This document shows positions 11,166-30,100 of a stretch of 64,000 nucleotides of DNA, piece by piece. The position numbers and the translations under genes were made by a program. Origin of the DNA: Streptosporangium violaceochromogenes (lineage in GTDB: Bacteria > Actinomycetota > Actinomycetes > Streptosporangiales > Streptosporangiaceae); contig NZ_BNBB01000013.1 in the NCBI RefSeq assembly GCF_014654615.1, positions 62,001-126,000 of the forward strand. The letters run 5' to 3'. Below the pieces are notes generated by a model. It ran no database searches. It had not been told where the DNA came from and saw only the letters and a list, made by a program, of their open reading frames with translations. Every line of letters begins with the position of its first letter. Within the stretch, counting starts at the first letter, position 1.

Positions 11166-17025
<5,860 letters not shown>

Positions 17026-17029
<4 letters not shown>

Positions 17030-20000
17030 CTCTCCCCCTCCCGTGCCGTCCGGCGGGCGAGGGCGCGCCGGCGCGCGCCCCGCGACCGCGCCCGGAGGAT
17101 GCCCTCGGCCTCGAAATCGGCCCCAAGACCGGCCTCGACACCCGCCTCGACACCGGTCACGGGGGAGGTCTCGGAGCCGGTCGCGGGGGAGGAACCGGCG
17201 CCCCGCCGTTCGAGGAACGCCGCGAGCGAGGCGACGGTGGGAAACCGGAACAGGTCCACCAGGGCCGGCGCCGGCCGGACCCTCCCCGACAGCGCGCGGT
17301 GCAGCCGCAGCAGCGCCAGGGACGTCCCGCCGACCTCGAAGACGCCGTCGTGGACCCCCACCTCGGCAAGGCCCAGGACCTCGCACCAGGCGTCGGCGAC
17401 GGCGCGTTCGAGGGCGCTGCGGGGCGCGACCCCGCCGCCCGCCGGCGACCGCTCCGCGGCGGCGATCCGGGCGAGCGCGCCACGGTCGATCTTGCCGTTG
17501 CCGTTGTACGGCAGCGCCTCCCGGACGATCAGCCGGGTGGGAACCATCACCGAGGGCAGCCGCGCCCGGAGCGCGGCCAGCAGCTCCCCCGGCACCACCT
17601 CGGCGCCCGGGGCCGGGACGACGACGCCGGCCAGCCGGAGGTCGGCCGCGCCCCGGCCGATCGGGACGACCGCGGCCGCCCGCACCGCGCCGGTGTCACG
17701 CAGCGCGGCCTCCACCTCGCCGAGTTCGACGCGGACACCGCGTATCTTGACCTGGTCGTCCGCGCGGCCCAGGAACACCAGGCGGTCGTCGTTTCCGCGG
17801 CACGCAAGGTCACCGGTGTGGTAGACACGGCCCGCCCCCGGGGGGCCGGGCCGGAAGCCCTCGGCCGAAAGCCCCGGCCGGCGGAGGTACCCGCGCGCGA
17901 CCGTGGGGCCGCCGACGACCAGTTCGCCGACGACGCCGGCGGGCACGGGCTCGCCGTTCTCTCCCGCGACCCACACGGCGGCGGGGCCGATCGCCGTGCC
18001 GATGGCGGGTTGCCGGTCGTCCCCGGCGGCGACCACCTCGGCCGTGGCGTAGGTCGTGGCCTCCGAGGGACCGTAGAGATTGCGGACGACCGCCCGGGGC
18101 AGGCGCCCGTGGACCCTGCGGACCAGGTCGCGGGGCAGCGGCTCCCCGGCGAGGTTGACCGCGCGCAGCGACGGGGGCAGGCCGTCGGCGTCGAGCAGCG
18201 CCTCGGCGGCCGAGGGGACGGTGTTGAGCAGGGTCGCGTGCCGCGTCCAGGGAAGCTCCGGCACCCGCAGGGCGTTCTCGGCCAGCACCACGGTGCCGCC
18301 GGCGGTGAGCGGGCAGAACACCTCGAACACCGAGAGGTCGAAGCCGACGGAGGTCGTGGCCAGGACCGCGGCGAGTTCGCCGGCGCCGAAGGCGTCACGG
18401 GCCCAGCCCAGGAAGGCGGCGACGCCGCCGTGCTGGATGGCCACGCCCTTCGGCCGTCCCGTCGAGCCGGAGGTGTAGAGCACGTACGCCAGGGCTGCCG
18501 GGTGAACGGGGAGGGGGAGGTCGGTCTCGGCGTGCGCCGGCGGCCGGCCGTCCATCACGAGCCGCGGCGGGCCGGGCGGGACGGCGCCCTCCTCGCACTC
18601 CGGATCGGTGATCACAAGACGGGCCCCGGAGTCGGCGAGCATCGTCCGCACGCGCTCGGGCGGATGCGCGACGTCGACGGGCAGGTATGCGGCGCCCGCC
18701 TTCAGCACCGCGAGCATCGCGACGACCAGATCGGCCCGCCGGCGCATCAGGACGGCGACGACGTCGTCCAGGCCGCAGCCGCGGCGGCGCAGCTCCCGCG
18801 CCAGCCGGTTGGCCCGGCGGTTCAGGGAACCGTAGCTGACGTGCTCCTGCCCGCACACCAGGGCCGGCCGGTCCGGCCACTCACCGGCCACGCGCTCCAC
18901 CAGGCGGTGGACCGGCTCGGCCGCCCCAGGCTCCGCGGGCCGGGTGAACCGGGCCAGGTGACGGCGTTCGGCGAACGGCAGCAGCGGCAGCCCGCCCAGC
19001 CGGGTGCCGGGGCGCCGTACGGCCGCGTCGACCAGCACGCGGAAGCGGCGGGCGAAGGCACGCAGCTCCGGCTCCCCGCAGCACCCCGGGTCGGCCTCGA
19101 AGGCCACCTCGACGCCCTCGGCGGACTCGGTGGCGGTGACGGTCAGCTCGTACTTGGCCGCCGCCGCGGGGACCGGGACGATCTCGCTCCTCACCCCGGG
19201 CAGGGCGGGGGGATCGGGTCGCCGCTGGTAGGCGAAGAGCACCTGGAACAGCGGGCTGGTCCGGGGGTCGCGCCTCACCGCGAGCGCGTCGACGATCTCC
19301 TCAAACGGTGTCAGCCGGTGTTCCAGGGCGTCCAGCAGCGTGTCCCGGGCCCGCTCCAGCACGTCGTGGAACGGCGGGTCGCCGTCGAGACGGAGGCGCA
19401 ACGGCAGGGTGTTGACGAACATCCCGACCACACCGGGCGGCTCCTCGTGGCCGCGCAGCGTGACCGGCGAGCCGAAAACGACGTCCCGCTGCCCCGAGTG
19501 GCGGGAGACCAGGCAGGCCAGCGCGGCCAGCATCACCATGGGGCGGGTCACGCCCCGGTGCCGGCACAGCCGGTCGACGGCCTCCGTCTCGGTGACCGTC
19601 AGCCGTTCGGCGGCCGTCACCGGCCGCTCGTCCCCGGATGCCACGGAGTCAGCGGAGCCCACGGGAACGGCGGAGTTCGCGGACCCCATGGAAACGGCGG
19701 GGGCGGCGGAGTTCGCGGAGGCCGCGGGGTCGACGGAAACACCGGGGGCGGCGGGGGCGGCGAACACCGCCGTCCGGGCCGGGGCGTCCCGCAGCGAGGA
19801 GCGCCAGAACTCCAGGCCGTCCTCACCGGGGAGCCCCCGCTCGGGGCGGACCGCTCCGCCGTACCCCGGAGCGGCCGGCAACCCGTCCGGGCGGCCCCCC
19901 AGACCCGCCCGGTAGGCGGTCTCCAGCTCACCGCAGACCACCGCGAGCGACTCCCCGTCGAACGCGATGTGGTGCACGGAGAACACCAGGACGTGGTGCT

Positions 20001-20403
20001 CGGCCGTGAGACGGAACAGCAGCCACGCGGCGGGCGGCCCGGCGGCCAGGTCGAACGGCCGCGCGGCGACGTCCCGCAGCCGGCGCTCGACCTCCGGCCG
20101 GCCGGCGCCGGCGAGCCCGGACAGGTCGACGAGGCGCAGCGGGGGAGGTGAGGCCCCGAACCGCTGGTGCGGCCGGTCGCCCTCCACGTGGAAGGCGGCG
20201 CGCAGGATCTCGTGCCGCCGGCCGACGAGAAGGACCGCGGCCCGCAGCGCGGTCACGCTCAACGGCCCCGTCATCTCGATGGCCGTGCAGACGTTGTACG
20301 CCGTACCGCCCGGCACGAGGTGGTGGAGGAACCACAGTCTTCGCTGCGCCGAGGTCAGGGGGCTCCCCTCTCCCCCGCCCCCGGTCACGTCGCCGGTCGT
20401 CAT
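17026..20403 (-). CDS. NRPS module, C-A-PCP (Ala code)
   Basis: This 1,125-residue module has C (about 10-440, HHIAFDGES), A (455-980) and PCP (1020-1085, VGGTSL). The A-domain code reads DLFNNALTYK (K517 assumed), an established alanine code. Its ATG overlaps the stop of the bimodular NRPS (ATGA) and its own TGA overlaps the PKS start, so Ala is probably added just before the ketide unit if the line is colinear. The C domain carries an insert of roughly 50 residues rich in Ala, Ser, Pro and Val, absent from the other C domains here. The codon stretch behind it (about 19650-19770) is internally repetitive and may be a recent slippage expansion. Domain calls are direct; order of action is inferred. 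Confidence 0.95.
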
Positions 20404-23400
20404 GCGCGGCCGCCCCCGTCTCCGGCGACGGCGCGCGCCCCGCCGCCGTCCCCGCCACCGCCACCGTCCCTGTCCTCGTCACCGTCGCCGTTCCGGGCCA
20501 GGCGCGCCCGGTCCACCTCCCGGGCGAACTCCGCGACGGTGGGCGCCCGGAACAGGGTGCGCACCGACAACCTGACGCCGAACACGCGGTTGGCCGCCGT
20601 GGTGACCTGCATGGCGCGCAACGACTCGCCGCCGAGGTCGAAGAACCGGTCGGCGACGCCGACGCGGTCCAGCTTGAGGACGTCGCACCAGATGGCGGCG
20701 ATCGCCTGCTCGGTCTCGGTGCGCGGGGGCCGGTAGCCCTCTCCTCCGGTCAGCTCGGCGTGGGTCGGCTCCGGCAGCAGCGCCCGGTCCACCTTTCCCG
20801 TCGCGGTGAGCGGAACGGCGTCGAGCACGACGCACGCGGAGGGCACCATGTACTTCGGCAGCCGGTCCTGGACGTACCGCCGCAGCTCGGACGGCTCCGG
20901 CCGCTGCCCCGGCTCGGGAAGCACGTACCCCACGAGCGCCTTGTCCAGGGCGTCCTCCCCACGGGCCACGACAATGGCGCGCCGGACGGCGGGGTGGGTC
21001 TCCAGCACCGCCTCGACCTCTCCCGGCTCGACCCGGAACCCCCTGACCTTGACCTGCTGGTCGGCCCTGCCGAGAAACTCCAGACACCCGTCGGGAAGGT
21101 AGCGGCCCAGGTCACCGCTGGCGTACCGGCGCGCGCCCGGCGAGCTCGGGTCCGGCCGGAAGGCGGCCGCGGTGTCGGCCGGACGCCCGAGGTAGCCGCG
21201 GGCGACCCCGCCACCGCCGAGGTGCAGCTCTCCGGACACCCCGATCGGCACCGGCCGGCCGTGCGGGTCGAGCACGTCGACCCGCGCGTTGGCCACCGGC
21301 GTCCCGATGGGCAGCTGTGGGCGGCCGGTCTCCTGGGACCCCGTCCACATCGTGGCCCAGACGGTCGTCTCGGTCGGCCCGTACTCGTTGGCGAGCACAC
21401 CGTGGGGCAGCGCCGCCGCGCAGGCCCCGAGCAGTGTGGCGGGGCAGGGCTCCCCGGCCGCGATCAGCACGCGCAGCGAGCGGAGTTCTCGCGGGGTGGC
21501 CTGCTCCACGACGGGCGTGAGCAGCGACGGGATGCCCAGGGTGTGCGTCGGGCGGTACCGGGCGACGGTCTCCACCAGCCCGGCGGGCTCGGTCTGCAGG
21601 CCCTCGCGGGGCAGTACCAGGGTGCCGCCCTGGGTGAGGGGCCAGAAGATGCCGGCGACCGAGCTGTCGAAGGCGAACGAGGACAGCAGCAGGAACCGCT
21701 CGGCCGTGCCGCCGTAGGCCGCGGCCCGGGCGGCGAGCGAGGCGACGACGTTGCGGTGTTCGACCACGACCCCCTTCGGCAGCCCCGTGGAGCCCGAGGT
21801 GAACATGACGTAGGCCGGGTTCGCGGGGGTGACGCCGCTGACCGGGTTGCCGTCCGGCCGCTCGCCCGCGCCGCCGGCCTCCGGGTCCACGGCGATCACG
21901 ACGGGCCCCTCCGGGACGCGGGACGTCAGGTGGCGCTGGGCGAGCACCAGCCCGGCGCCGCCGGTCGCCGTGAGCGTCGCGATCCGGTCGTCCGGCTGAC
22001 CGGGATCCAGCGGGAGGTAGGCGGCGCCGGCCTTGAGCACCGCGAGCAGGGACACGATCTGCTCGACGGAGCGCTCGGCGAGCACCCCGACCACCCGCTC
22101 CGGGCCGGCGCCGTGTGACCGGAGCAGGCGCGCGAGCCGGTTGGCCCGCCGGTTCAGCTCCCCGTAGGTGAGCGTCACGGCCTCCAGCTGCACCGCCACG
22201 GCGTCCGGGCGCGCGGCGGCCCGCTCCTCGACCAGTTCGTGCAGGCAGCGATCGGCGACCGGGGTGACGGGGCCGGCCGTGAAGGAGGCGAGCATCCCCC
22301 GGTCGCGGTCCGGCAGCAACGGCAGGGCGTCGTAGCGGCCGGCGGGGTCGGCGACCATCGCCTCCATGACCTGGGCGTAGCAGTCGCGGACGCCGTCCAT
22401 CAGCTCGGCGGAGAACTGCAGGCTGTCGTACTCGACGCGGACCTCCAGATGGCCGGTCTCCCGGTTCAGCCGGAAGATCCCGCAGAACGGGAAGGTCGAC
22501 TCGCCGTACAGCTCGTTGGCCACGTGTTCGACGCCGCGGTCCTTCCAGCGGTCCAGCACGCCGAACACGTGGTAGTCGGTGAAGAAGAACAACGTCTCGG
22601 CCAGCGGCTCGTTGCCCTGGTGGCGCTTCAGCTCGGCCATGGGCAGACGCCGGTAGGGCAGGGAGGCCCGCTCGGACTCCAGGGTGGCGAGGACGAGGTC
22701 GCGCCAGCTTCCCCCGGTCATCCGTACCCGCAGCGCCAGGCTGTTGACGAACAGCCCGATCGTGGTGCTTCCGTCCGCGGTCTCGGGCCGGCCGTTGGTG
22801 ACGGTGTAGGTCAGCGTGTCGGTATGGCCGCCGTAGGCGGACATGACGGCCATGTGCGCGGCCATGAGCACGGTTTTGAGCGGGACGGCGTCGGCGAAGG
22901 CCAGCTCCTTGAGGCGGTCGGAGAGATCGACCGGAACGGGGACCGCGATCCGTACGATCTGCCGGTCGCCCTTGTCGGCGCGGGGGCCCGTGGTCGTCCG
23001 GGGCAGCCGCATCAGCGTCGCCCCGGCCAGGTAGGACTCCCAGAACTCGTGGTTGCGCCGGTCCTCCAGGGCGGCCAGCTCCAGCGCGACGGCGTCGCGC
23101 ATCGTCGAGGTGGGCGGCCGGATCGCGACCGGCTCGTCGAAGACGATCGAGAAATAGTGGCTGAACAGCTCGGCGATCATCAACGCCTCGCTCCAGCCGT
23201 CCACGATCTCGTGGTGGAAGCCGTAGGTGAACTGGAAGACGTCGTCGGCGAGGCGGTGCGTCATGAACCGGATCAGCGGGTATTCGTCCAGGTCGAAGCC
23301 GCGCTCCTTCTCCCGCAGGATCCACCGCTCGATACGGGCGTCCTGCTCGCCGGGGGGCATCGCGCGCACGTCCTCGTGGTGCAGCGGGGTCGGGAAGACG

Positions 23401-26400
23401 CTGTGGACGAGCTGGAGCGGCCGGCTGAAGGCGGACATGTCGAAGGAGGTGCGCAGCATGGGGTGCCGTTCCACGAGCCGGCGGACCACCACGCGCATCA
23501 CGTCCAGGTCGAACGGCGCGCGCAGCCGTACCGACGCGATCGCGTGGTACACCGCCGACTTCGCGGCGAAGTCACGGTGGAAGATCATGCCTTCCTGCAA
23601 CAGGTTCAGGGGGAAGGCGTCCTCCACCTCGGCCGGCATCCGGCGGCGGTCCTCCTCCCCCACCAGCGCGAAGGGCTCGGTCCGGGGCGGCTCCGCGGCC
23701 CCCTGGCGCGCGTCCACGTGCGCCGCGCACCGCCGTACGGTGGGCAGCCTGTGCAGGTCGGCGACGGTGACGTCGACGCCTCCGGCCTGCGCCCGGCTGG
23801 CGATCATGACGCTGCGGATGGAGTCGCCGCCGATCGCGAAGTAGTTGTCGTCGATGCCGACGCGGTCGACGCCGAGGACGGTCGCCACGGCGGCGGCCAG
23901 GATCTCCTCGGTGGCGGTTCGCGGCGGCGCGTAGCCGGTGGTGACGGCGGTCCGGCGGGCGGGCCGGGGAAGGGCGGCGCGGTCGACCTTGCCGCCGGCG
24001 GTCACCGGCAGGGCGTCGAGGGGCACGAACGCGGCCGGGACCAGGTGGTCCGGCAGGTGCCGGCGGCAGTGCTCGGCGAGCTCGCCGGGATCGATCGTCC
24101 CGGCGGCGGGGACGACGTAGGCGACCAGCGTCAGCTCGCCGGCCAGCGGCGAGGAGCGGCCCGGGTCGTCGTCCCGGTGGGCCGTCACCACCGCCCGCTC
24201 CACCGCCGCGTGCCGTCGCAGGACGGTCTCGACCTCGGCGGGCTCGATGCGGACACCGCGGATCTTCACCTGGTCGTCGGCCCGGCCGAGGTACTCCAGG
24301 GCGCCGTCCGGACGGCGGCGGGCGAGGTCGCCGGTGCGGTACAGCCTTCCGTCCCCGAAGGGGCTTGGGGCAAAGCGGCTCTCGGTCAGCTCCGGGCGTC
24401 CGAGGTAGCCGAGGGCGACGCCGTCGCCGCCGAGATGGATCTCACCGACCGCGCCGTCGGCCACGGGCCGCCTCCGGGGGTCGAGGAGGTACGCCCGGGT
24501 GTTGGCGACGGGGGTGCCGATGGGGACCGGCCCCGAGCGCGGGGTGGCGTCGTCGACGACGTGGGCGACACTGCCGACGACCGTCTCGGTGGGGCCGTAC
24601 TCGTTCACCACCCGCGTGCCTGCGGCGCGGAACGGCTCGACGCTCTCGGCGTGGAGCGCCTCCCCGCCGACGACGAGGGTGCGGACGACTCCCGCGAGCT
24701 CGGAGGGCTCCAGCAGCTGGTTGACCACGTCCAGATGGGTCGGGGTCAGCTTCACCAGGGTGAGGTCGCGGTGTGAGCGCAGGGCGGCGACCAGCCCGGT
24801 CACCCCCGCCGCCTCCGACACCACGATCACCCGCTGCCCGACCAGCAGCGGCCCCAGCAGCGCGGTCAGCGTGAGGTCGAAGCCGATCGAGGAGTGCGCC
24901 ACCGCGCCGGTGCCCTCCCGCAGCCGGTAGGCGTCGGCGCACCAGCGCAGGTAGTTGGCCAGGCCGCGGTGGGTCACCCGGACGCCGTTGGGAACCCCGG
25001 TGGTGCCGGAGGTGTACATGACGTAGGCCGGATCGGACGGTTCCACCTCCGCCTCCGCCACCGGCGGGGCGTCCTGGCCGACGGCGGACCCCTCCTCGCC
25101 GGCGACCAGCACGGCCGCCTCGCACGCTCCCAGCCGGTCGCGCAGCTCGCGGCAGGTGAGGAGGACGGGGGCCGCCGTCTCGCGCAGGACGAACTCCAGG
25201 CGCCGCACCGGGTAGGCGATGTCCACGGGCACGAACGCGGCGCCCACCCTGAGCACGCCGAGGATGCCCGCGATCAGCTCCGCCGACCGCCCGAGGGAGA
25301 CGACGACCCGGTCCTTCGGGCGCACCCCGAGCCCCGCCAGCCCGCGGGCGATCAGGTCGGCGCGGGCGTCGAGCTCCGCGTAGGTGACCTCGGCGCCGTC
25401 GGCGACCACGGCCACCGCGTCCGGGGTCAGCCGCGCCCGCGCCGCGAACACCCGGTGCACCGGGGTCCCGGGGTGGTCGGCGACGGGGCCCCGGGCACGG
25501 TCGAGCACACGCCGCCGTTCCTCACCGGACAGCACGTCGATCTCACCGATCGGGGTGTCCGGGTCCGTCAGCGCGTTACGCGCCAGGGTGAGGAGACAGG
25601 CCCCGACGCTCGCGGGGTTCATCCAGGGTGCCCGTCCCTCGTCGCACTCGACGTCGACGGTGAGCCGGTCGTCGTGGAGGACGCAGGTCAGCCGGAGCGC
25701 GGCGTCGGTGGTCGCGGTCTCGCGCACCGGGACGAACGTGACCTCGCCGGCCTGGAGCGGCTCCGGTGCCTCCACGATGTGGAAGGCGTAGAACGGGACC
25801 GCCGGCCCTCCGGTACGGCCGGCCGGCCCGCCCGGGTCGAGGTGGTCGACGATGTCCGTCCACCGGGCCCGCCGGCGCCCGCTCTCCTCCAGCGCCTCCC
25901 GGAACGCCGTGCCGGGGGTGAACCGGCAGACGACGGGAACCTCCCGCTCGAACGCCCCGACCGCGTCGTCCAGGCTGGGATAGGAGCGTCCCGGGGTGAC
26001 GCCGGCGACCACCACGTCGCGCTCTCCGTGAAACCGCCAGGCGAGGATCTCGAACAGGGCGGCGAGGACGTCCCCCGGGGTGCTGGACCAGGCGGCCGCG
26101 CGCTCCGTGAGCAGCTCTCGCAGCTCCGGCTCCACCGTGTGGCGCCACGACCGCCGCCCACCGGAGCCGGACCCGGCCCCCTGTGCCCGGGACGCCGCCT
26201 CGGGCATCGGGTCGAACGGGCCGGGCGTGAGGTGCGCCGCCCAGGCCGCTCGCTCCGCCGCCCCCTCCTCGCCGCTCAGCAGCTCGTCGTGCCAGGCGGC
26301 GAAGTCGGCGTACTGCACGGGCTCGTGCCGGGGCGGCGTGCCGTCCGCCCGGTAGGCGGCGGCGATCTCCGCCAGCACCAGCCGCAGGGAGCGGCGGTCA

Positions 26401-26804
26401 CCGGCCAGGGCGTGGACGCTGAGCACGAGAAACGAACGGTCCGGTGCCAGGCGCGCCGCCACGGCCCGGAAGACCGGCCCGGCTGCGGGGTCGAGGCCGG
26501 CGCCCTCGTCGCGGAGCAGCGCGTCGAGGGCGCCGGGCGCCTCGACGACACGCAGCGGTGAGGGCCCGGGTTCGTTGATCACCTGGAGCGGGGCCGCCCG
26601 CCCGGCCAGGCCGGCGAAGCCGGTGCGCAAGGACTCGTGCCGGGCCACGACGGCCCGCACCGCGTCGGCGAGCCGCACGAGGTCGGCCTTTCCCTCCACA
26701 CGTACTCCCAGCTGCGCGTACCGTTGCGCGCGGCCGTCGAGCCGCGCCCACAGGCGGCGCTGCAGCGGAGAAACCCTGTATCCGGAATTTGCCGTTTCGG
26801 ACAC
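20400..26804 (-). CDS. Bimodular NRPS, C-A(Asn)-PCP-C-A-PCP
   Basis: This 2,134-residue NRPS has C1 (about 5-430), A1 (450-950), PCP1 (965-1035), C2 (1050-1470), A2 (1500-2000) and PCP2 (2020-2090). C1 carries HALAGDR in place of HHxxxDG, so the second (catalytic) His is Ala; C2 has an intact HHEIVDG. A1 code is DLTKVGEVGK (asparagine type, identical to the partial A domain of the FAAL protein). A2 code is DSALIAEVWK, which I do not assign. Both PCPs keep the phosphopantetheine Ser. The GTG at 26802-26804 is chosen because GGGGAGG lies six bases upstream. A TTG start 30 bases further up lacks a ribosome site and lies next to a palindrome. This gene begins the second block of the operon after a 342-base gap. 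Confidence 0.94.
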   Translation of the reverse strand: MSETANSGYRVSPLQRRLWARLDGRAQRYAQLGVRVEGKADLVRLADAVRAVVARHESLRTGFAGLAGRAAPLQVINEPGPSPLRVVEAPGALDALLRDEGAGLDPAAGPVFRAVAARLAPDRSFLVLSVHALAGDRRSLRLVLAEIAAAYRADGTPPRHEPVQYADFAAWHDELLSGEEGAAERAAWAAHLTPGPFDPMPEAASRAQGAGSGSGGRRSWRHTVEPELRELLTERAAAWSSTPGDVLAALFEILAWRFHGERDVVVAGVTPGRSYPSLDDAVGAFEREVPVVCRFTPGTAFREALEESGRRRARWTDIVDHLDPGGPAGRTGGPAVPFYAFHIVEAPEPLQAGEVTFVPVRETATTDAALRLTCVLHDDRLTVDVECDEGRAPWMNPASVGACLLTLARNALTDPDTPIGEIDVLSGEERRRVLDRARGPVADHPGTPVHRVFAARARLTPDAVAVVADGAEVTYAELDARADLIARGLAGLGVRPKDRVVVSLGRSAELIAGILGVLRVGAAFVPVDIAYPVRRLEFVLRETAAPVLLTCRELRDRLGACEAAVLVAGEEGSAVGQDAPPVAEAEVEPSDPAYVMYTSGTTGVPNGVRVTHRGLANYLRWCADAYRLREGTGAVAHSSIGFDLTLTALLGPLLVGQRVIVVSEAAGVTGLVAALRSHRDLTLVKLTPTHLDVVNQLLEPSELAGVVRTLVVGGEALHAESVEPFRAAGTRVVNEYGPTETVVGSVAHVVDDATPRSGPVPIGTPVANTRAYLLDPRRRPVADGAVGEIHLGGDGVALGYLGRPELTESRFAPSPFGDGRLYRTGDLARRRPDGALEYLGRADDQVKIRGVRIEPAEVETVLRRHAAVERAVVTAHRDDDPGRSSPLAGELTLVAYVVPAAGTIDPGELAEHCRRHLPDHLVPAAFVPLDALPVTAGGKVDRAALPRPARRTAVTTGYAPPRTATEEILAAAVATVLGVDRVGIDDNYFAIGGDSIRSVMIASRAQAGGVDVTVADLHRLPTVRRCAAHVDARQGAAEPPRTEPFALVGEEDRRRMPAEVEDAFPLNLLQEGMIFHRDFAAKSAVYHAIASVRLRAPFDLDVMRVVVRRLVERHPMLRTSFDMSAFSRPLQLVHSVFPTPLHHEDVRAMPPGEQDARIERWILREKERGFDLDEYPLIRFMTHRLADDVFQFTYGFHHEIVDGWSEALMIAELFSHYFSIVFDEPVAIRPPTSTMRDAVALELAALEDRRNHEFWESYLAGATLMRLPRTTTGPRADKGDRQIVRIAVPVPVDLSDRLKELAFADAVPLKTVLMAAHMAVMSAYGGHTDTLTYTVTNGRPETADGSTTIGLFVNSLALRVRMTGGSWRDLVLATLESERASLPYRRLPMAELKRHQGNEPLAETLFFFTDYHVFGVLDRWKDRGVEHVANELYGESTFPFCGIFRLNRETGHLEVRVEYDSLQFSAELMDGVRDCYAQVMEAMVADPAGRYDALPLLPDRDRGMLASFTAGPVTPVADRCLHELVEERAAARPDAVAVQLEAVTLTYGELNRRANRLARLLRSHGAGPERVVGVLAERSVEQIVSLLAVLKAGAAYLPLDPGQPDDRIATLTATGGAGLVLAQRHLTSRVPEGPVVIAVDPEAGGAGERPDGNPVSGVTPANPAYVMFTSGSTGLPKGVVVEHRNVVASLAARAAAYGGTAERFLLLSSFAFDSSVAGIFWPLTQGGTLVLPREGLQTEPAGLVETVARYRPTHTLGIPSLLTPVVEQATPRELRSLRVLIAAGEPCPATLLGACAAALPHGVLANEYGPTETTVWATMWTGSQETGRPQLPIGTPVANARVDVLDPHGRPVPIGVSGELHLGGGGVARGYLGRPADTAAAFRPDPSSPGARRYASGDLGRYLPDGCLEFLGRADQQVKVRGFRVEPGEVEAVLETHPAVRRAIVVARGEDALDKALVGYVLPEPGQRPEPSELRRYVQDRLPKYMVPSACVVLDAVPLTATGKVDRALLPEPTHAELTGGEGYRPPRTETEQAIAAIWCDVLKLDRVGVADRFFDLGGESLRAMQVTTAANRVFGVRLSVRTLFRAPTVAEFAREVDRARLARNGDGDEDRDGGGGGDGGGARAVAGDGGGRA

Positions 26805-27146
26805 TACCTGCCTCCCCGGCGCCGTGACCCACAAGAACTTCTTGTGATATCCGCAGAATGTTTCGGTTCAGCGGCGTGGAGCGATAGTGGCGACCACAGG
26901 ACGGCCGCGGGACAGAGATGAAACGTTCTCCTGACCAAGTGCACTCGAAAGAGCCGGTCGCCCCCAGAATAGCCATCGCCTTGCGCGAGAACCGGTTGCT
27001 GCTTTGATTACCTGTCGCCCCACCGATACCATCGGCTACCGGACCAAATATCAACTTCCCTTCGCGCCAGGTTTTACTAACGGTGTGAAAATCTCAAACT
27101 CATGACATAACAGCACCGACAGGACGCCGAAGAAATACGATCGAAT
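26805..27146. other. Intergenic region before the main NRPS block
   Basis: This 342-base stretch is visibly richer in A and T than its surroundings and has no credible gene on either strand. It separates the degenerate NRPS gene from the bimodular NRPS and probably holds a promoter for the latter. The most distinct element is the palindrome at 26831-26845. I see no clear -10/-35 pair or terminator. Confidence 0.6.
26831..26845. promoter_or_regulatory. 15-bp perfect palindrome, candidate operator
   Basis: ACAAGAA-C-TTCTTGT is a perfect inverted repeat centred about 34 bases upstream of the GTG start of the bimodular NRPS. Its AT-rich composition contrasts with the local GC content. Its position between promoter region and start codon fits a repressor site or an mRNA hairpin. 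No regulator is assigned. Confidence 0.45.
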
Positions 27147-30100
27147 TCAACTTTTTCCGGTTTTGGGATGGTTGGTTAAGGGGTCGGGTGCAGGTGAATA
27201 TTCCGCCGAGGGCCCCCGTCCCGGCAGGTCGATCGACGCGGCCAGCTCGGCCAGCCGTGGCGCGGCCAGGAAGTCACCGAGCGGTACCGTCACCCCCCAC
27301 TCCCCGGCGACGGCGCGCAGCAGCCGGACGGCCTGCCGGGGCGTGCCACCGGCCCGGAAGAAGTGGTCGGCGCGGCGGACGTCCCCGGTGCCCAGCACCT
27401 CGGCCCAGAGCACGGCCAGCCGCCGCTCGGTCACCGTACGGGGCGGAGCCGAACCCTGTGGCAGGAGCACGGCCTCGTCCGGCCCCGGCAGTGACGGCAG
27501 CGGATCCCGGCCCGCGTCCCGCAGGGCGCGCGCCCGTTCGAGCCGGTCCGGCGGCACCCAGACCACGACCCGCGGGACGCGGCCGCCGACGGGCCCGCCG
27601 CGCACACGCTCCCGTACCTCCTCCTCCGCCGGCATCCGGTCGCCCGCGATCCAGGCGACGAGCGCCGGCGCCGCCATGCCGGAGGGGGTGGGCCAGAGCC
27701 CCGCGGTGACGACCGCCGCCGAGACGCCGGGGGTCTCGGTCAGCGCCCGCTCAAGCACCTCCGTCTCCAGCAGGCCGCCGTCAAGGGACACATACCCCGG
27801 TAAGGGGCCCGCGAGGTGGAAGACGCCCTGGTTGGTACGGAACCCCCGGTGGGCGCTCCGGTGGCGGCGGGTACCGGTTCCGGCCGGGTCCGGGACGAAC
27901 CGCTCCGCGGTCGCCCGGGGGTCGGCCAGATAGCCGAGCCCGGCCACGGGCGCGGTGAGCGCGCCGGCGACACCGGCCGGCGCCGGGAGGCCCGCCTCGC
28001 CGGCCACGGACACCTCACGTCCGGCGGCGGGCAGGCCCAGCTCCCCCACCCCGCGCTCGGTCGCCGTTCCCTCGTCGAGCCGGGCGGCCGTCAGCGTCTC
28101 GCCGACCTCCGGCCAGCCGTGTCCTCCCCACACCCGGAACCCGGCCGCGGCGAGCGCGGCGACCAGACGCGCCGGCACCGGCGCCCGACCGCACCACGCG
28201 TCGACGCCGCCCCCGGCGCGGACGCCGGACGCCAGCAGGTTCCACCACCGTTCGGGGTCGGCCCCCATCGCGGTGACCCCCCGGGGGACGTCGCACACGC
28301 CGGTGTCTCCCGGCCCTCGGCGGGGGAACACGAGGGTGGCGCCCGACAGGATGGCCAGGGTGACGGCCGCCGCCGTACCACCCCGCTCGCCCAGGGGGGC
28401 GAACCGGCTTCCCGGTCCGAGGCGGGCCGCGGAGGCGAAGGCGGCGGCCTCGGCCGCCAGCGCGCGGTGGGGCAGGACGACCCACCGGCCGTCCGCCCCG
28501 GAGGGCTCCACGGCCGCGGCCAGCCCCGGATGGGGCGCCGCGGGGGGCGTCGAGGAGGGTCTCGCGGGGGAGCTCGCGGGAGGCGCCACTGGGGACGTCG
28601 CGGAGGGCGTCGTCCGCGGCGCGGCGGCTGTGACGTCGGCCGCGACGTCGACCGTGTTCCGCTCCGGTACTCCCCACGCGCCGGCGGACGTCCCCGCGGT
28701 GATCGCGGCGGGCGTGCCGAGCGCGGCCACCAGCCGCCGGAAACGGCCGGGACTCCAGCGGTGGTCGGCGCCGTCGACCGGAATCCCCCCGGCCAGGAGA
28801 ACGGCGGCCGTCGCCACGATCCGGTCCTGCAGGTCGTCGAGCAGCACCAGCACCGGCCGGCCCGTCGGCCGTGTCCGCGCACCCAGCAGGGCCGCCACCT
28901 CCCGGGCGCGCCGGGCCAGGCCACCGAACGACAGCTGACGGCCGGCGTGATCGACCGCCACGGCGTCGGGGGTGTCGTCCAGGCGCCGCGCCAGCAGTCC
29001 GGCGACGGTCCCCTCTCCGGCGGGGGCCGCGACCGCCGCCCGCGCCGGCGTCCTCTCCTCGTCGAGGAGCACGTCCAGCCGGGAGAGACGAGCGCCGGGC
29101 TCACGGACGACCTGTTCGAGCACCCGCCGGTACCGTTCCGTCCACCGCCACCCGGCGACCGTCTCGAACAGCCGGCCGCTGAGGGTCACGTCGAACTGAA
29201 TCGGCCCCGAGCCGTAGTCGTAGGCCTCGACGACCAGGTCCGCGGTCCACATCACGTTCTCGTCGCACTCCGGGATCTCGACCCCGAAGTCGCCCACCGT
29301 GATCCCCGGCGACAGTTCGAGCGTGGCCGGCGGCGTGTTGTGCAGGCTGAACCCGACCTGTTTCAGAGGGTGAGGGCGCAGCTCCCGCTCCGGATCCATC
29401 CCCGCCACCAGGTACGGGAAGGGCAGGCGCTGGTGGTCGTGGGCGCGCAGACACTCCTCGCGCGTCCTGGCCAGGAGAGTCCGGAAGGCGGGGTCGCCCG
29501 AGCAGTCGCCGACCACGACGAGATAGTCGGACAGGCAGCCGACCACGTACTGCTCGGCATGCGACCTGCGGGCGGCCGACGACGAGTAGGTCACCGGGCG
29601 TTCGACCGAGCAGTGGCGCGCGAGCAGCGCGTGGAAGGCCGCGAGCATCGTGACGAACAGGGTCACCCCCTCGCGGCGGCTGAACTCCCGCAGCCGGTCG
29701 CTGAGCCCGGGGTCCAGGTCGCTCACCACCGAGAAGCAGGCCAGGTCGTGCTCCCGGGGGCGGGGGTGGTCGGCCGGCAACGGCACGGGGGCCAGCCCCG
29801 CCAGCCGGCGCCGCCAGCGCCGCAGCTCCGACGCCGTCCGCTCCGCGGTCCAGTGGGCGCGTTCCCGCATGCCGTGATCGACCTGCCCCGCCCGCACCGG
29901 GGGCGGTTGCGCCGGCCGTCCCCCGGACAACGCCTCATAGAGGGCCCCCAGGTCGCCGGTGAGGAGGGACAACGACCACAGATCGGCCGCCAGGTGCGGG
30001 ATGCAGAGCAGCAGCCCGTGGTCGGACGGGTCCATCCGGAGCAGTGCCAGCCGCACCGGCGGGGCGCCGGCCGGGTCGAACCTGTGGCCGGCCGCCTCGG

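Noticed and set aside
17030..17386. N-terminal extension of the PKS by 119 residues
   Set aside because: Low-complexity Arg/Gly tract that lies within the upstream NRPS gene; the ATG at 17029 has a strong ribosome site and the usual KS lead-in.
26805..26834. TTG start for the bimodular NRPS
   Set aside because: No ribosome site; it coincides with the palindrome. The GTG at 26804 has GGGGAGG at ideal distance.
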